Assembly (NCBI GenBank): GCA_964017185.1 | Contig: OZ024883.1 | Span: 372,001 to 436,000 of the forward strand | DNA length: 64,000 bases | From: Rugalucina vietnamica | Lineage: Eukaryota > Mollusca > Bivalvia > Lucinida > Lucinidae | Direction: 5' to 3' | Shown: positions 53,885-64,000 of the stretch, piece after piece | How positions within the stretch are numbered: position 1 is the stretch's first letter | Layout of the letters: each line of letters opens with the position of its first letter | Position numbers and translations under genes: made by a program | The notes under the pieces: model-generated | What the model was told of the DNA's origin: nothing | The model's database searches: none | The model's input: only the letters and a program-made list of their open reading frames with translations

Positions 53885-56716
53885 TTAATCACCTTTATTG
53901 ATACCATGTGGCTGGAGTGTGTTCAGGCGTCTGATCCAATACGTTTCACGAGCTTTTCTTGCCGAATCAGACCAGTTGATGTCATGGTCAAGACAGCATA
54001 GAGCAACGTGGCTGTTAAAGTCATGTCCAGGTAAAGTGAAGTGTTCCGCTACCGGTGCCCTTTGAAACCTCCGGTGTTTCCAATCAGAGCGGTGGCCATT
54101 GATACGCTTATGGAGGGGTTGTCCAGTCTCACCTATATACTGCTTGTTGCACTTTGTGCAGGTGATCAGATAAACCACATTCTTGGATTTGCAGTTTGTC
54201 AGATGTTTGAGTTTCACTGGCGCGCCGTTGGACGACTTGGCAACCTGAGTAGGTGTCATGACCTTGCAACAAGAACATGCCCTTCCCCCACAAGGCTTCG
54301 ACTCCCCAGGTGGGGTGTTGTCCATAGGGTCTTGTGGTAGTCTAGCTTTGACTAGAAGGTCCCTGAGACTCTTAGGGCGTCTATATGCCATCACGGGCTT
54401 CTTAGGAAATACCTTCTTCAGGCGTTCTGAGGAATCAATGATAGACCAGTGTTTGTTGACGATTTCCTTAACTTTGGGTAGTTCAGGATGATATGTCATA
54501 ACAAAAGGGGTGGCCGTATCTGTCGACTCCTCTTTGGGTCTATAAGATAGTAGATCCCCTCGTTTGTGTGATCTGGCTTTGGCGATAGCAGTACTTATTT
54601 CCTGTAAGCTGTAACCCCGTCTTTTCAGATGGCTGGTCAATTCCTTGACCCTGTTCTCAAATGCATCCGTTGTAGAGCATATGCGTCTGATGCGCAAGGC
54701 AAGGCTGTACGGAATGTTACGGCATATGTGTTTGGGATGACAACTGGTGGGAAGGAGGTATTGGTGAGTGTCTGTGGGCTTGGTATACAAGTCCACCTGG
54801 ATGCTATCACCTACCAGGGTAGAGTTGGTGTCTAGGAACACATGGTTGTCATTGGAGGTTTCGGCCGTGAACTTTATGGTTGGGTGAAAGTTGTTGGCCT
54901 CCTCCAAGAAGGTCTGGAGATTGTCCCGACCATGACCCCATTTCATGTCGATGTCGTCGATGAACCGGAGCCATGAAAAGGGTTTTAGTTGTACTGTCCG
55001 GAGAAGCTGGCCTTCTAACTTTCCCATGAATATATTTGCATAGGCTGGTGCCATTTTTGTTCCCATTGCAGTCCCTTGTACTTGAAGGTAATGTCTACCA
55101 TTGAATTCGAAGTTATTACACTTCAAGATTATTGTGAGAAGCTCTACCAGTGTTTTAGTTGGAGGGTCTTTGACATGTCTCCTATCCCATGCCTCCTCAC
55201 AGGCTTGAATGCCGTCTTGGTGAGGTATGTTCGTATACAGGGCTGTAACGTCAAGGGATACTAGGAGAGTTTCTTGGGAGACCGGACCCGCTTCGTCCAA
55301 TTTTCTTAAATAATCTGTGGTATCTTTCAGGTGAGACGGTAGATCTAGGACATGGGGCTGCAAGTGGAGATCTACAAATTCAGAGATCTTCTCTGTAGGA
55401 TGCCCATTAGCAGAGACTATAGGGCGTCCAGGGTTGCCAGCTTTGTGTATTTTAGGGAGTAGATAGAATCGTCCGGCTCTTGGTCGATCAACAATGAGAA
55501 AGTCCATATTCTTCTCAAAGATATGACCATCTTCATACATGGAATGAACAGCCAAAGAGACTTTCTTGGCGAATTCATCTGTTGGGTCATGATCAAGGGG
55601 CTTGTAGTGCCTGGAGTCCGACAATTGCCTCTCTGCCTCGGAGATATAGTGCTCTCTATCCATAACAACAACAGCCGAGCCTTTGTCAGCCGGTTTAATG
55701 ACAATGTCATTGTTTCTTTGTAGAGAAAAGAGAGCTTGGCGTTCGGCCTTGGTAAGGTTGTCATGTCTTGGATTATTTGGCTTGTGTGAAGTAATATCTG
55801 ACTCGACACTTGAAATGAAGGTCTCAAGATCTCGACCCTGCTTGGGAGGTTGCCATGAACTTTTGAGGACAAACTTAGGGTATTTCTCCTTTGGGCGATC
55901 CGGCATGTTCATAAATGTAGTAAGCTGTGTGGCTATGCTTGCATTAGAATCATCTGGATCGTCATCAGAGACAGAGCTCATGTCATTTTCTGTGGTTTGT
56001 ACCTTTGTAAAGTGTGACTTGAGCCTCATTCTGCGGCTAAATGCCACTGTGTCCTCAACCAGTTTTCCGCGATCGTAACTTTTTGGGCGCGGGCAGAAAC
56101 CCAAACCCTTAGATAGAAGTGCTTCTTCAGGTTTCGATAGCTCTCTACTAGACAAATTTAGGACAAAGTTTGAGGACTTGTTGTCTTGCTTGTCCTGAAC
56201 CTTGTTGATTCGTCTGAATCGCCTACTTCTAGGCTTACGTGCATCTGGTGGCTTCTCCGGAGGTATGGAGTTTGATGTGGGTGGCACGCCTAAGACTCTC
56301 AACTTTTTCTCACGTTTGTTTGTGAGAAGTCTTTCTTGTCTTTTAGACTCTATATTGAGTCTGGAGAGCACTCTGTTCAGAGATGATTCGCCCGCAGTTT
56401 GCTTCAACTCTTGTTTGAGGTCTTCAAGGGTTGTGTTTAAGTTCCGTAAGAGTGCGGAAAATTGGCCCAGCAACAATGTCATAATATCGATAGAAGTTTT
56501 CGTGAAAATGCCTTCGACACGTTTGTGAAACCGTAATGATGGTTTTCCTGGTCCGTTGATGTGGGCATTGAACTTCAGCCCGTTCGGGATGACTTTGTGT
56601 TGTAAGCATTTGGTCAGGAATTGACACTGATGGTTGTATTTAGCTTGTTTCAGTGTATTGGAGAGCATAGTTTGCTCAAGAAGTGTGTGGTTGACCCTGT
56701 CAGGGGACTTGGTCAT
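53885..56716 (-). CDS. PLE polyprotein: reverse transcriptase plus GIY-YIG endonuclease, unit 1
   Basis: Penelope-type retroelement protein that reverse-transcribes its RNA at a nicked target. The frame opens upstream without an ATG; the first in-frame ATG is at 56716, giving 943 residues. Numbering below counts from a GTG nine codons earlier. Motifs: KPADKGSAVVV (351-361); LPKIHKAGNPGRPIVS (429-444); RT motif A SLDVTALYTNIP with D498; motif B QGTAMGTKMAPAYANIF (556-572); motif C RFIDDI with D596/D597. A cysteine-rich linker CGGRACSCC (818-826), then GIY-YIG: VVYLITCTKC (856-865), QYIGETG (868-874), R880, H884 and E933. The whole catalytic set is intact, so the element could be active. The N-terminal 200 residues are basic and unrecognised. 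Confidence 0.92.
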   Translation of the reverse strand: MTKSPDRVNHTLLEQTMLSNTLKQAKYNHQCQFLTKCLQHKVIPNGLKFNAHINGPGKPSLRFHKRVEGIFTKTSIDIMTLLLGQFSALLRNLNTTLEDLKQELKQTAGESSLNRVLSRLNIESKRQERLLTNKREKKLRVLGVPPTSNSIPPEKPPDARKPRSRRFRRINKVQDKQDNKSSNFVLNLSSRELSKPEEALLSKGLGFCPRPKSYDRGKLVEDTVAFSRRMRLKSHFTKVQTTENDMSSVSDDDPDDSNASIATQLTTFMNMPDRPKEKYPKFVLKSSWQPPKQGRDLETFISSVESDITSHKPNNPRHDNLTKAERQALFSLQRNNDIVIKPADKGSAVVVMDREHYISEAERQLSDSRHYKPLDHDPTDEFAKKVSLAVHSMYEDGHIFEKNMDFLIVDRPRAGRFYLLPKIHKAGNPGRPIVSANGHPTEKISEFVDLHLQPHVLDLPSHLKDTTDYLRKLDEAGPVSQETLLVSLDVTALYTNIPHQDGIQACEEAWDRRHVKDPPTKTLVELLTIILKCNNFEFNGRHYLQVQGTAMGTKMAPAYANIFMGKLEGQLLRTVQLKPFSWLRFIDDIDMKWGHGRDNLQTFLEEANNFHPTIKFTAETSNDNHVFLDTNSTLVGDSIQVDLYTKPTDTHQYLLPTSCHPKHICRNIPYSLALRIRRICSTTDAFENRVKELTSHLKRRGYSLQEISTAIAKARSHKRGDLLSYRPKEESTDTATPFVMTYHPELPKVKEIVNKHWSIIDSSERLKKVFPKKPVMAYRRPKSLRDLLVKARLPQDPMDNTPPGESKPCGGRACSCCKVMTPTQVAKSSNGAPVKLKHLTNCKSKNVVYLITCTKCNKQYIGETGQPLHKRINGHRSDWKHRRFQRAPVAEHFTLPGHDFNSHVALCCLDHDINWSDSARKARETYWIRRLNTLQPHGINKGD

Positions 56717-57076
56717 TGTAACGAAATTGCTGAGGTATAACACAGAAGATTGAAGTGACTTAAAAAGGTGCTGGTGAAACTAAGGATCTAAAAAAATAAT
56801 TGAAGCGGTTGGATACAGAAAAAAGAAAAAAGGAAAAAAATTCTAACTGCTGAGCTAAGCTATAAAACTACTCAACTAAATATGAAATGTGACCGGGTTT
56901 AATTGGATCGCAAGGATACAAGATGTATATAAATTAATAGTATAATATGAGATTTAGGTAATATACATCAAACAATCAAACCCTGTCGGTAGCACTGGAT
57001 CCAATTTGGATGCTAAAATGATATGCGGTAAGTATATATGGAGATTTTATCATCAACAGTGCAAAATCCTATTTGT

Positions 57077-57114
57077 GCCTGAGCGCGCTTTCGCCTTTCG
57101 GCTTCTTCAGAGGC
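57077..57114 (-). ncRNA. Hammerhead-like ribozyme motif, PLE unit 2
   Basis: Same sequence and geometry as 53184-53221. It lies between the reading frames of units 2 and 1, where cleavage would separate tandem transcripts. Confidence 0.55.
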
Positions 57115-57777
57115 TTACTAAATACTACATAATAAGAGTGTGATATCTACATCTGCCTGTCATAGGCAGTCCAAAACTAGGAGACAAAATGTAATCTAAA
57201 AAGTCTACATACTACTCATAACATTGTAAAACCTTATATAACTACATAAGAAATAAACACACCGCTACAAACTTGAAAAATGTAAATACAGCAAAATGGC
57301 TACGGGATTTTGAAAATGAAGAAATTTGGAAAATTAAACAGAAATTTAACAAAATTATGATTTATGTGGGCTAATACATCTTGGAGAGGTTGGAAACAGT
57401 GTTAGAACTGTCAAAGTTGAAAATAAAAAGTACTAAATGGCGTAAAATCGTATAACTGAAATTGAGTGAATTTCGTGACCGTTCACCTGTAGGATTATCG
57501 GAAATCTGAAGCGTCACCTGTAAGATTATCGGATTTCTATAGCGTCAGTCGTTAACACACCGCTACAAATGTAAATTATAAGAACAGCTCATAAGTAAGG
57601 TACAGGTGAAGGCGGAGTCTCTATGTGCAAAATGAAGGAGTAAAGCCTATCAGGATATGGATAGACAATGTGTAAAGGGGGATGAAGTCCAAAACGGGAC
57701 ATCAAATCGGATCAAATATCCATGTTAGGCTAAATATACATGCTGGCCTATTGCACTATGCTGTAACACTACTGTGT

Positions 57778-60609
57778 TTAATCACCTTTATTGATACCAT
57801 GTGGCTGGAGTGTGTTCAGGCGTCTGATCCAATACGTTTCACGAGCTTTTCTTGCCGAATCAGACCAGTTGATGTCATGGTCAAGACAGCATAGAGCAAC
57901 GTGGCTGTTAAAGTCATGTCCAGGTAAAGTGAAGTGTTCCGCTACCGGTGCCCTTTGAAACCTCCGGTGTTTCCAATCAGAGCGGTGGCCATTGATACGC
58001 TTATGGAGGGGTTGTCCAGTCTCACCTATATACTGCTTGTTGCACTTTGTGCAGGTGATCAGATAAACCACATTCTTGGATTTGCAGTTTGTCAGATGTT
58101 TGAGTTTCACTGGCGCGCCGTTGGACGACTTGGCAACCTGAGTAGGTGTCATGACCTTGCAACAAGAACATGCCCTTCCCCCACAAGGCTTCGACTCCCC
58201 AGGTGGGGTGTTGTCCATAGGGTCTTGTGGTAGTCTAGCTTTGACTAGAAGGTCCCTGAGACTCTTAGGGCGTCTATATGCCATCACGGGCTTCTTAGGA
58301 AATACCTTCTTCAGGCGTTCTGAGGAATCAATGATAGACCAGTGTTTGTTGACGATTTCCTTAACTTTGGGTAGTTCAGGATGATATGTCATAACAAAAG
58401 GGGTGGCCGTATCTGTCGACTCCTCTTTGGGTCTATAAGATAGTAGATCCCCTCGTTTGTGTGATCTGGCTTTGGCGATAGCAGTACTTATTTCCTGTAA
58501 GCTGTAACCCCGTCTTTTCAGATGGCTGGTCAATTCCTTGACCCTGTTCTCAAATGCATCCGTTGTAGAGCATATGCGTCTGATGCGCAAGGCAAGGCTG
58601 TACGGAATGTTACGGCATATGTGTTTGGGATGACAACTGGTGGGAAGGAGGTATTGGTGAGTGTCTGTGGGCTTGGTATACAAGTCCACCTGGATGCTAT
58701 CACCTACCAGGGTAGAGTTGGTGTCTAGGAACACATGGTTGTCATTGGAGGTTTCGGCCGTGAACTTTATGGTTGGGTGAAAGTTGTTGGCCTCCTCCAA
58801 GAAGGTCTGGAGATTGTCCCGACCATGACCCCATTTCATGTCGATGTCGTCGATGAACCGGAGCCATGAAAAGGGTTTTAGTTGTACTGTCCGGAGAAGC
58901 TGGCCTTCTAACTTTCCCATGAATATATTTGCATAGGCTGGTGCCATTTTTGTTCCCATTGCAGTCCCTTGTACTTGAAGGTAATGTCTACCATTGAATT
59001 CGAAGTTATTACACTTCAAGATTATTGTGAGAAGCTCTACCAGTGTTTTAGTTGGAGGGTCTTTGACATGTCTCCTATCCCATGCCTCCTCACAGGCTTG
59101 AATGCCGTCTTGGTGAGGTATGTTCGTATACAGGGCTGTAACGTCAAGGGATACTAGGAGAGTTTCTTGGGAGACCGGACCCGCTTCGTCCAATTTTCTT
59201 AAATAATCTGTGGTATCTTTCAGGTGAGACGGTAGATCTAGGACATGGGGCTGCAAGTGGAGATCTACAAATTCAGAGATCTTCTCTGTAGGATGCCCAT
59301 TAGCAGAGACTATAGGGCGTCCAGGGTTGCCAGCTTTGTGTATTTTAGGGAGTAGATAGAATCGTCCGGCTCTTGGTCGATCAACAATGAGAAAGTCCAT
59401 ATTCTTCTCAAAGATATGACCATCTTCATACATGGAATGAACAGCCAAAGAGACTTTCTTGGCGAATTCATCTGTTGGGTCATGATCAAGGGGCTTGTAG
59501 TGCCTGGAGTCCGACAATTGCCTCTCTGCCTCGGAGATATAGTGCTCTCTATCCATAACAACAACAGCCGAGCCTTTGTCAGCCGGTTTAATGACAATGT
59601 CATTGTTTCTTTGTAGAGAAAAGAGAGCTTGGCGTTCGGCCTTGGTAAGGTTGTCATGTCTTGGATTATTTGGCTTGTGTGAAGTAATATCTGACTCGAC
59701 ACTTGAAATGAAGGTCTCAAGATCTCGACCCTGCTTGGGAGGTTGCCATGAACTTTTGAGGACAAACTTAGGGTATTTCTCCTTTGGGCGATCCGGCATG
59801 TTCATAAATGTAGTAAGCTGTGTGGCTATGCTTGCATTAGAATCATCTGGATCGTCATCAGAGACAGAGCTCATGTCATTTTCTGTGGTTTGTACCTTTG
59901 TAAAGTGTGACTTGAGCCTCATTCTGCGGCTAAATGCCACTGTGTCCTCAACCAGTTTTCCGCGATCGTAACTTTTTGGGCGCGGGCAGAAACCCAAACC
60001 CTTAGATAGAAGTGCTTCTTCAGGTTTCGATAGCTCTCTACTAGACAAATTTAGGACAAAGTTTGAGGACTTGTTGTCTTGCTTGTCCTGAACCTTGTTG
60101 ATTCGTCTGAATCGCCTACTTCTAGGCTTACGTGCATCTGGTGGCTTCTCCGGAGGTATGGAGTTTGATGTGGGTGGCACGCCTAAGACTCTCAACTTTT
60201 TCTCACGTTTGTTTGTGAGAAGTCTTTCTTGTCTTTTAGACTCTATATTGAGTCTGGAGAGCACTCTGTTCAGAGATGATTCGCCCGCAGTTTGCTTCAA
60301 CTCTTGTTTGAGGTCTTCAAGGGTTGTGTTTAAGTTCCGTAAGAGTGCGGAAAATTGGCCCAGCAACAATGTCATAATATCGATAGAAGTTTTCGTGAAA
60401 ATGCCTTCGACACGTTTGTGAAACCGTAATGATGGTTTTCCTGGTCCGTTGATGTGGGCATTGAACTTCAGCCCGTTCGGGATGACTTTGTGTTGTAAGC
60501 ATTTGGTCAGGAATTGACACTGATGGTTGTATTTAGCTTGTTTCAGTGTATTGGAGAGCATAGTTTGCTCAAGAAGTGTGTGGTTGACCCTGTCAGGGGA
60601 CTTGGTCAT
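57778..60609 (-). CDS. PLE polyprotein (RT plus GIY-YIG), unit 2
   Basis: Second copy with all RT and GIY-YIG residues as in unit 1; no amino-acid difference was seen from unit 1. First in-frame ATG at 60609. Its 5' leader follows unit 3 directly, so any promoter must lie in the repeated terminal segment. Confidence 0.92.
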   Translation of the reverse strand: MTKSPDRVNHTLLEQTMLSNTLKQAKYNHQCQFLTKCLQHKVIPNGLKFNAHINGPGKPSLRFHKRVEGIFTKTSIDIMTLLLGQFSALLRNLNTTLEDLKQELKQTAGESSLNRVLSRLNIESKRQERLLTNKREKKLRVLGVPPTSNSIPPEKPPDARKPRSRRFRRINKVQDKQDNKSSNFVLNLSSRELSKPEEALLSKGLGFCPRPKSYDRGKLVEDTVAFSRRMRLKSHFTKVQTTENDMSSVSDDDPDDSNASIATQLTTFMNMPDRPKEKYPKFVLKSSWQPPKQGRDLETFISSVESDITSHKPNNPRHDNLTKAERQALFSLQRNNDIVIKPADKGSAVVVMDREHYISEAERQLSDSRHYKPLDHDPTDEFAKKVSLAVHSMYEDGHIFEKNMDFLIVDRPRAGRFYLLPKIHKAGNPGRPIVSANGHPTEKISEFVDLHLQPHVLDLPSHLKDTTDYLRKLDEAGPVSQETLLVSLDVTALYTNIPHQDGIQACEEAWDRRHVKDPPTKTLVELLTIILKCNNFEFNGRHYLQVQGTAMGTKMAPAYANIFMGKLEGQLLRTVQLKPFSWLRFIDDIDMKWGHGRDNLQTFLEEANNFHPTIKFTAETSNDNHVFLDTNSTLVGDSIQVDLYTKPTDTHQYLLPTSCHPKHICRNIPYSLALRIRRICSTTDAFENRVKELTSHLKRRGYSLQEISTAIAKARSHKRGDLLSYRPKEESTDTATPFVMTYHPELPKVKEIVNKHWSIIDSSERLKKVFPKKPVMAYRRPKSLRDLLVKARLPQDPMDNTPPGESKPCGGRACSCCKVMTPTQVAKSSNGAPVKLKHLTNCKSKNVVYLITCTKCNKQYIGETGQPLHKRINGHRSDWKHRRFQRAPVAEHFTLPGHDFNSHVALCCLDHDINWSDSARKARETYWIRRLNTLQPHGINKGD

Positions 60610-60969
60610 TGTAACGAAATTGCTGAGGTATAACACAGAAGATTGAAGTGACTTAAAAAGGTGCTGGTGAAACTAAGGATCTAAAAAAATAATTGAAGCG
60701 GTTGGATACAGAAAAAAGAAAAAAGGAAAAAAATTCTAACTGCTGAGCTAAGCTATAAAACTACTCAACTAAATATGAAATGTGACCGGGTTTAATTGGA
60801 TCGCAAGGATACAAGATGTATATAAATTAATAGTATAATATGAGATTTAGGTAATATACATCAAACAATCAAACCCTGTCGGTAGCACTGGATCCAATTT
60901 GGATGCTAAAATGATATGCGGTAAGTATATATGGAGATTTTATCATCAACAGTGCAAAATCCTATTTGT

Positions 60970-61007
60970 GCCTGAGCGCGCTTTCGCCTTTCGGCTTCTT
61001 CAGAGGC
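60970..61007 (-). ncRNA. Hammerhead-like ribozyme motif, PLE unit 3
   Basis: Same sequence and geometry as 53184-53221. Confidence 0.55.
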
Positions 61008-61670
61008 TTACTAAATACTACATAATAAGAGTGTGATATCTACATCTGCCTGTCATAGGCAGTCCAAAACTAGGAGACAAAATGTAATCTAAAAAGTCTA
61101 CATACTACTCATAACATTGTAAAACCTTATATAACTACATAAGAAATAAACACACCGCTACAAACTTGAAAAATGTAAATACAGCAAAATGGCTACGGGA
61201 TTTTGAAAATGAAGAAATTTGGAAAATTAAACAGAAATTTAACAAAATTATGATTTATGTGGGCTAATACATCTTGGAGAGGTTGGAAACAGTGTTAGAA
61301 CTGTCAAAGTTGAAAATAAAAAGTACTAAATGGCGTAAAATCGTATAACTGAAATTGAGTGAATTTCGTGACCGTTCACCTGTAGGATTATCGGAAATCT
61401 GAAGCGTCACCTGTAAGATTATCGGATTTCTATAGCGTCAGTCGTTAACACACCGCTACAAATGTAAATTATAAGAACAGCTCATAAGTAAGGTACAGGT
61501 GAAGGCGGAGTCTCTATGTGCAAAATGAAGGAGTAAAGCCTATCAGGATATGGATAGACAATGTGTAAAGGGGGATGAAGTCCAAAACGGGACATCAAAT
61601 CGGATCAAATATCCATGTTAGGCTAAATATACATGCTGGCCTATTGCACTATGCTGTAACACTACTGTGT

Positions 61671-64000
61671 TTAATCACCTTTATTGATACCATGTGGCTG
61701 GAGTGTGTTCAGGCGTCTGATCCAATACGTTTCACGAGCTTTTCTTGCCGAATCAGACCAGTTGATGTCATGGTCAAGACAGCATAGAGCAACGTGGCTG
61801 TTAAAGTCATGTCCAGGTAAAGTGAAGTGTTCCGCTACCGGTGCCCTTTGAAACCTCCGGTGTTTCCAATCAGAGCGGTGGCCATTGATACGCTTATGGA
61901 GGGGTTGTCCAGTCTCACCTATATACTGCTTGTTGCACTTTGTGCAGGTGATCAGATAAACCACATTCTTGGATTTGCAGTTTGTCAGATGTTTGAGTTT
62001 CACTGGCGCGCCGTTGGACGACTTGGCAACCTGAGTAGGTGTCATGACCTTGCAACAAGAACATGCCCTTCCCCCACAAGGCTTCGACTCCCCAGGTGGG
62101 GTGTTGTCCATAGGGTCTTGTGGTAGTCTAGCTTTGACTAGAAGGTCCCTGAGACTCTTAGGGCGTCTATATGCCATCACGGGCTTCTTAGGAAATACCT
62201 TCTTCAGGCGTTCTGAGGAATCAATGATAGACCAGTGTTTGTTGACGATTTCCTTAACTTTGGGTAGTTCAGGATGATATGTCATAACAAAAGGGGTGGC
62301 CGTATCTGTCGACTCCTCTTTGGGTCTATAAGATAGTAGATCCCCTCGTTTGTGTGATCTGGCTTTGGCGATAGCAGTACTTATTTCCTGTAAGCTGTAA
62401 CCCCGTCTTTTCAGATGGCTGGTCAATTCCTTGACCCTGTTCTCAAATGCATCCGTTGTAGAGCATATGCGTCTGATGCGCAAGGCAAGGCTGTACGGAA
62501 TGTTACGGCATATGTGTTTGGGATGACAACTGGTGGGAAGGAGGTATTGGTGAGTGTCTGTGGGCTTGGTAAACAAGTCCACCTGGATGCTATCACCTAC
62601 CAGGGTAGAGTTGGTGTCTAGGAACACATGGTTGTCATTGGAGGTTTCGGCCGTGAACTTTATGGTTGGGTGAAAGTTGTTGGCCTCCTCCAAGAAGGTC
62701 TGGAGATTGTCCCGACCATGACCCCATTTCATGTCGATGTCGTCGATGAACCGGAGCCATGAAAAGGGTTTTAGTTGTACTGTCCGGAGAAGCTGGCCTT
62801 CTAACTTTCCCATGAATATATTTGCATAGGCTGGTGCCATTTTTGTTCCCATTGCAGTCCCTTGTACTTGAAGGTAATGTCTACCATTGAATTCGAAGTT
62901 ATTACACTTCAAGATTATTGTGAGAAGCTCTACCAGTGTTTTAGTTGGAGGGTCTTTGACATGTCTCCTATCCCATGCCTCCTCACAGGCTTGAATGCCG
63001 TCTTGGTGAGGTATGTTCGTATACAGGGCTGTAACGTCAAGGGATACTAGGAGAGTTTCTTGGGAGACCGGACCCGCTTCGTCCAATTTTCTTAAATAAT
63101 CTGTGGTATCTTTCAGGTGAGACGGTAGATCTAGGACATGGGGCTGCAAGTGGAGATCTACAAATTCAGAGATCTTCTCTGTAGGATGCCCATTAGCAGA
63201 GACTATAGGGCGTCCAGGGTTGCCAGCTTTGTGTATTTTAGGGAGTAGATAGAATCGTCCGGCTCTTGGTCGATCAACAATGAGAAAGTCCATATTCTTC
63301 TCAGAGATATGACCATCTTCATACATGGAATGAACAGCCAAAGAGACTTTCTTGGCGAATTCATCTGTTGGGTCATGATCAAGGGGCTTGTAGTGCCTGG
63401 AGTCCGACAATTGCCTCTCTGCCTCGGAGATATAGTGCTCTCTATCCATAACAACAACAGCCGAGCCTTTGTCAGCCGGTTTAATGACAATGTCATTGTT
63501 TCTTTGTAGAGAAAAGAGAGCTTGGCGTTCGGCCTTGGTAAGGTTGTCATGTCTTGGATTATTTGGCTTGTGTGAAGTAATATCTGACTCGACACTTGAA
63601 ATGAAGGTCTCAAGATCTCGACCCTGCTTGGGAGGTTGCCATGAACTTTTGAGGACAAACTTAGGGTATTTCTCCTTTGGGCGATCCGGCATGTTCATAA
63701 ATGTAGTAAGCTGTGTGGCTATGCTTGCATTAGAATCATCTGGATCGTCATCAGAGACAGAGCTCATGTCATTTTCTGTGGTTTGTACCTTTGTAAAGTG
63801 TGACTTGAGCCTCATTCTGCGGCTAAATGCCACTGTGTCCTCAACCAGTTTTCCGCGATCGTAACTTTTTGGGCGCGGGCAGAAACCCAAACCCTTAGAT
63901 AGAAGTGCTTCTTCAGGTTTCGATAGCTCTCTACTAGACAAATTTAGGACAAAGTTTGAGGACTTGTTGTCTTGCTTGTCCTGAACCTTGTTGATTCGTC
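61671..64000 (-). CDS. PLE polyprotein (RT plus GIY-YIG), unit 3, 5' partial
   Basis: The frame stays open to the window edge, so the first ~175 residues are missing. Two substitutions distinguish it: GHISEKN for GHIFEKN before the LPKIHK block, and DLFTKPT for DLYTKPT after motif C. Catalytic residues unchanged. Confidence 0.92.
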   Translation of the reverse strand, partial: RINKVQDKQDNKSSNFVLNLSSRELSKPEEALLSKGLGFCPRPKSYDRGKLVEDTVAFSRRMRLKSHFTKVQTTENDMSSVSDDDPDDSNASIATQLTTFMNMPDRPKEKYPKFVLKSSWQPPKQGRDLETFISSVESDITSHKPNNPRHDNLTKAERQALFSLQRNNDIVIKPADKGSAVVVMDREHYISEAERQLSDSRHYKPLDHDPTDEFAKKVSLAVHSMYEDGHISEKNMDFLIVDRPRAGRFYLLPKIHKAGNPGRPIVSANGHPTEKISEFVDLHLQPHVLDLPSHLKDTTDYLRKLDEAGPVSQETLLVSLDVTALYTNIPHQDGIQACEEAWDRRHVKDPPTKTLVELLTIILKCNNFEFNGRHYLQVQGTAMGTKMAPAYANIFMGKLEGQLLRTVQLKPFSWLRFIDDIDMKWGHGRDNLQTFLEEANNFHPTIKFTAETSNDNHVFLDTNSTLVGDSIQVDLFTKPTDTHQYLLPTSCHPKHICRNIPYSLALRIRRICSTTDAFENRVKELTSHLKRRGYSLQEISTAIAKARSHKRGDLLSYRPKEESTDTATPFVMTYHPELPKVKEIVNKHWSIIDSSERLKKVFPKKPVMAYRRPKSLRDLLVKARLPQDPMDNTPPGESKPCGGRACSCCKVMTPTQVAKSSNGAPVKLKHLTNCKSKNVVYLITCTKCNKQYIGETGQPLHKRINGHRSDWKHRRFQRAPVAEHFTLPGHDFNSHVALCCLDHDINWSDSARKARETYWIRRLNTLQPHGINKGD

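Larger units (their letters stand above)
53051..56943 (-). mobile_element. Penelope-like element, tandem unit 1 (3893 bp)
   Basis: The unit is defined by recurrence of AATATGAGATTTAGG at 53051, 56944 and 60837, exactly 3893 bases apart. Content in transcription direction: short leader, one long reading frame (56716-53885), an ~830-bp segment with two ACACCGCTACAA words, the hammerhead-like motif, then the boundary. Head-to-tail copies are typical of PLEs. Confidence 0.9.
56944..60836 (-). mobile_element. Penelope-like element, tandem unit 2 (3893 bp)
   Basis: Directly abuts unit 1; the junction reads AAATTAATAGTAT|AATATGAG. The encoded protein is identical to unit 1, and the flanks look identical by eye. 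Confidence 0.9.
60837..64000 (-). mobile_element. Penelope-like element, tandem unit 3, cut by the window edge
   Basis: 3164 bp of the 3893-bp unit are present. Small differences from units 1 and 2 are visible, e.g. GGTAAACAAG for GGTATACAAG near 62570 and TCAGAGATAT for TCAAAGATAT near 63302. The array continues beyond the window. Confidence 0.9.

Noticed and set aside
54041..54340. Plus-strand frames inside the PLE units
   Set aside because: They are antisense to the RT/GIY-YIG gene and repeat in each unit only because the unit repeats.
56717..56743. GTG start for the PLE protein
   Set aside because: Eukaryotic initiation favours the ATG nine codons later; no support for GTG.
53051..64000. 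LTR retrotransposon or endogenous virus interpretation of the array
   Set aside because: No gag, protease or integrase; RT motifs and GIY-YIG domain are Penelope-type, and the repeat is a whole-unit tandem.

Overview
The window looks like nuclear DNA of a bivalve mollusc or a close relative. This is inferred from four things: genes split by introns, very high repeat density with several repeat types familiar from bivalve genomes, Penelope-like retroelements (PLEs), and lineage-expanded innate-immunity families (TRIM/RBCC, Mab-21/cGAS-like). The species cannot be named from the sequence.

Left part (1-5.3 kb): the 3' end of a GPI mannosyltransferase gene (PIGZ/SMP3 type, + strand), then a repeat field with a tandem-repeat-bearing dispersed element, foldback palindromes and small MITEs.

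5.3-16.5 kb: a minus-strand TRIM gene reconstructed as six exons with matching splice phases (RING, two B-boxes, coiled coil, filamin-like repeat, then an unusual C-terminal part). Its fourth intron holds a 4.3-kb DNA element (7876-12184) with inverted ends and a symmetric array of GTAACG-type motifs, plus a second tandem-repeat element.

16.8-27.4 kb: a direct duplication whose second copy was split by a 2.45-kb DNA element (18128-20580, TA target duplication, empty site visible in the other copy). Next comes a three-exon minus-strand gene for a type I membrane protein with a mucin-like stalk (21520-23244), followed by retroelement 3' tails.

27.7-49.8 kb: three paralogous + strand genes of the Mab-21/cGAS-like receptor (cGLR) family, each with an N-terminal MGN(F/C)L motif that predicts myristoylation with or without palmitoylation. 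The first (27776-29230) is intact. The second (38806-40446) has one in-frame stop. The third (48149-49504) has two frameshifts and an early stop. Pieces of further copies trail the first and third. Between them lie alternating inverted fragments of a second PLE family without a GIY-YIG domain.

50.4-64 kb: a retroelement tower. Two inverted tRNA-derived SINE copies with (TA)n tails bracket a ~1.8-kb imperfect palindrome and a smaller palindrome. These are followed by three head-to-tail, near-identical 3893-bp PLE units (RT plus GIY-YIG endonuclease, minus strand). Each unit carries a hammerhead-like ribozyme motif, and a nearly canonical hammerhead sits in the small palindrome at 52635-52671.

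The most interesting signals are the predicted membrane-anchored cGLR family, the ribozyme-bearing PLE tandem array, and the two non-autonomous DNA elements with motif-array termini. All structures were read by eye; no alignment or search was run.
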